Assembly (NCBI GenBank): GCA_018712665.1
Contig: DVGP01000075.1
Coordinates: 1-6,261 of the forward strand
From: Candidatus Pelethomonas intestinigallinarum
GTDB lineage: Bacteria > Bacillota > Clostridia > Oscillospirales > Oscillospiraceae
Length of the DNA stretch: 6,261 nt
Direction of reading: 5' to 3'
How positions within the stretch are numbered: the first letter of the stretch is position 1; each line of letters starts with the position of its first letter. The notes under the pieces were generated by a model that worked only from the letters and a program-made list of their open reading frames with translations, was not told the origin of the DNA and did not search any database. This document shows, piece after piece, positions 5,725 to 6,261 of this stretch. Both the position numbers and the translations under genes were made by a program.

Positions 5725-5762
5725 AAAAAAACGAGACCTCTACCCCTGGTAAAAGTCTCGTT
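5725..5762 (-). terminator. Riboswitch expression-platform terminator
   Basis: On the minus strand the left arm (5762-5748, beginning AACGAGAC) pairs with the right arm (5744-5730, ending GTCTCGTT) in an unbroken 15-pair stem, two of them G-U, with a 3-nt loop. Five further Ts follow (5729-5725), making a run of seven with the last two of the stem. The left arm contains the aptamer's 3' P1 strand (CTTTTACCAG, 5755-5746), so terminator and ligand-bound aptamer exclude each other. This is the layout of a transcriptional ON switch. Confidence 0.85.
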
Positions 5763-5860
5763 AAAATCTTGATCAGAGATCTCTGCGCGTCCCGGGCCTT
5801 GTGGGCCGTGCTGGCGGTGCACACCCCGGCGGCTGCCGGGGAACTACTCCCTTTTGACAG
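5746..5860 (-). ncRNA. yybP-ykoY manganese riboswitch aptamer
   Basis: Read on the minus strand. P1 pairs AAAAG (5855-5851) with CTTTT (5755-5751), extended by CTG/CAG across a 2x2 internal loop. The L1 motif GGGAGTAG (5851-5844) follows. P2 is CCCCGGC/GCCGGGG (5841-5824). The P3 arm has lower stem TGTGC/GCGCA (5823-5819, 5788-5784), the L3-like CCGCCAGCA, an upper GGCC/GGCC helix and a 3'-side CGG. P4 is ATCT/AGAT (5780-5766), followed by TTTAACGAGAC (5765-5755). Order, junction and motifs agree with my recollection of the L. lactis yybP-ykoY aptamer, where the last element is UUUAGCAAGACC. This class binds Mn2+ and turns expression on. The only downstream gene on this strand is the flotillin. 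Confidence 0.85.
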
Positions 5861-5865
5861 TTCCT

Positions 5866-5894
5866 ATTCTAGCATATCCCCTGCCGGGGCGCAA
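5866..5894 (-). promoter_or_regulatory. Riboswitch leader promoter
   Basis: On the minus strand: TTGCGC (5894-5889), 17-bp spacer, TAGAAT (5871-5866), with TG at 5874-5873 forming an extended -10. The start would be near 5860, immediately before the 5' strand of P1, which supports both the promoter and the aptamer boundary. Confidence 0.65.
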
Positions 5895-5920
5895 TGGGAA
5901 TACTGACAAATCTTTAACAG

Positions 5921-5966
5921 GATTTTTTGTGCATCCCGGAGAGGACCGCTACGCTCCGGCAAAAAA
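5921..5966. repeat. Imperfect inverted repeat between divergent promoters
   Basis: TTTTTTG (5923-5929) and CAAAAAA (5960-5966) flank CCGGAG/CTCCGG (5936-5941, 5954-5959), with a 6-base bulge on one side only. The structure lies in the AT-richer stretch between the riboswitch promoter and the XRE promoter. Neither strand shows a clean stem plus T-run, so I do not call a terminator. No gene is seen here. Confidence 0.35.
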
Positions 5967-5991
5967 TTTTCCCGAAAGGCGCGGAAAACGC

Positions 5992-6020
5992 TTTACAAGT
6001 GGTATACTGTTTGATACACT
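5992..6020 (+). promoter_or_regulatory. XRE regulator promoter (extended -10)
   Basis: TTTACA (5992-5997), 17-bp spacer, TACACT (6015-6020) with the extended -10 dinucleotide TG at 6012-6013. The start would be near 6027, leaving a leader of about 100 nt before the ATG at 6128. The spacer and -10 fall inside a dyad (6002-6024). Confidence 0.55.
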
Positions 6021-6024
6021 ATAC
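6002..6024. promoter_or_regulatory. Operator-like dyad over the XRE promoter
   Basis: Half-sites GTATACTGT (6002-6010) and ACACTATAC (6016-6024) are separated by 5 bp and match as inverted repeats at 8 of 9 positions, the exception being C opposite C. The dyad covers the spacer and -10 of the regulator's promoter. This is the usual place for autorepression by Cro/CI-type proteins. Confidence 0.5.
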
Positions 6025-6127
6025 TTCCTGTTATAAGCATCTGCTGCGGTGGAGCGGCGGAAGGCGGGACAGAGACGCTTCCGGCGGCAGCCGGGAGAGA
6101 AACAGAGAACGGGGAAACGAGCGGGAT

Positions 6128-6261
6128 ATGAACGAGAATTTTGCGCGGGTGCTGAGCCTTCTCCGCCAGGAGAAGGGCGTCAGCCAGCGGAAGGCGGCGG
6201 GAGAGCTGGGGATCAGCCAGGCCCTCCTCAGCCACTATGAAAACGGGGTCCGGGAGCCGGG
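6128..6261 (+). CDS. XRE-family transcriptional regulator (5' part, runs off edge)
   Basis: Only the first 44 codons are present; the gene continues past the right edge. The translation, MNENFARVLSLLRQEKGVSQ followed by RKAAGELGISQALLSHYENG, is a typical Cro/CI-type helix-turn-helix: helix 1 (FARVLSLLRQEKG), Ser-Gln then the HTH (RKAAGELGISQALLSHYENGVREPG). The ATG at 6128-6130 is chosen because the HTH starts at the usual distance from it; the SD upstream is weak. Such proteins act as DNA-binding dimers and often autoregulate, consistent with the dyad over its promoter. What the C-terminal part contains (sensor, SHP/PlcR-like repeats, or nothing) cannot be seen. It is divergent from the riboswitch-flotillin unit and might also act on it. 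Confidence 0.85.
   Translation, partial: MNENFARVLSLLRQEKGVSQRKAAGELGISQALLSHYENGVREP

Noticed and set aside
5556..5822. An 88-codon minus-strand frame through the riboswitch and flotillin leader
   Set aside because: It crosses the aptamer, the terminator hairpin and the proximal promoter, has no clear SD, and is explained by non-coding regulatory RNA.
5854..5859. TTGACA on the plus strand
   Set aside because: No -10-like hexamer at 16-18 bp, and the bases are part of the riboswitch 5' region on the opposite strand.

Overview
This window looks like a chromosomal piece from a high-GC, gut-type Firmicute, most likely Oscillospiraceae (Flavonifractor / Pseudoflavonifractor / Lawsonibacter-like). 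That placement is an inference from AAGGAGG ribosome binding sites, sigma-A type promoters, strong C/G third-position bias, and a hairpin-rich intergenic repeat of a style I associate with that family. No gene here is a taxonomic marker.

Layout. (1) 1-163: left edge with no gene seen, carrying two hairpins that end the transcript coming from the right. (2) 164-2350, minus strand: a two-gene operon of a CPA2-type cation:proton antiporter followed 3 bp later by an MgtC/SapB-family membrane protein. (3) 2351-2490: a compact divergent control region with two ATAA-N7-TTAT boxes 31 bp apart and two promoters whose -10 hexamers overlap on opposite strands. (4) 2491-3390, plus strand: a LysR-family regulator. 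(5) 3391-4080: about 690 bp without a credible gene, made of two diverged copies of one multi-hairpin element in inverted orientation around a GC-rich centre that holds a plus-strand terminator. (6) 4081-5559, minus strand: a flotillin (SPFH) protein. (7) 5560-5900: the flotillin leader, which I read as a complete yybP-ykoY manganese riboswitch with its own promoter and an expression-platform terminator, followed by a second near-consensus promoter nearer the gene. (8) 5992-6261, plus strand: promoter, operator-like dyad and first 44 codons of an XRE/Cro-CI family regulator that runs off the right edge.

How it may work together. The LysR protein probably controls the antiporter-mgtC operon: one box sits near -64 and the other near -33 of the proposed antiporter start, the usual regulatory and activation site spacing for the family. 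The most notable point is the Mn2+ riboswitch in front of a flotillin gene. The targets I know for this riboswitch are Mn2+ exporters and other cation transporters, so a membrane-scaffold target would be unusual. With the antiporter and MgtC protein nearby, the window has a cation and envelope homeostasis theme, but a functional link between the two transcription units is only a hypothesis.
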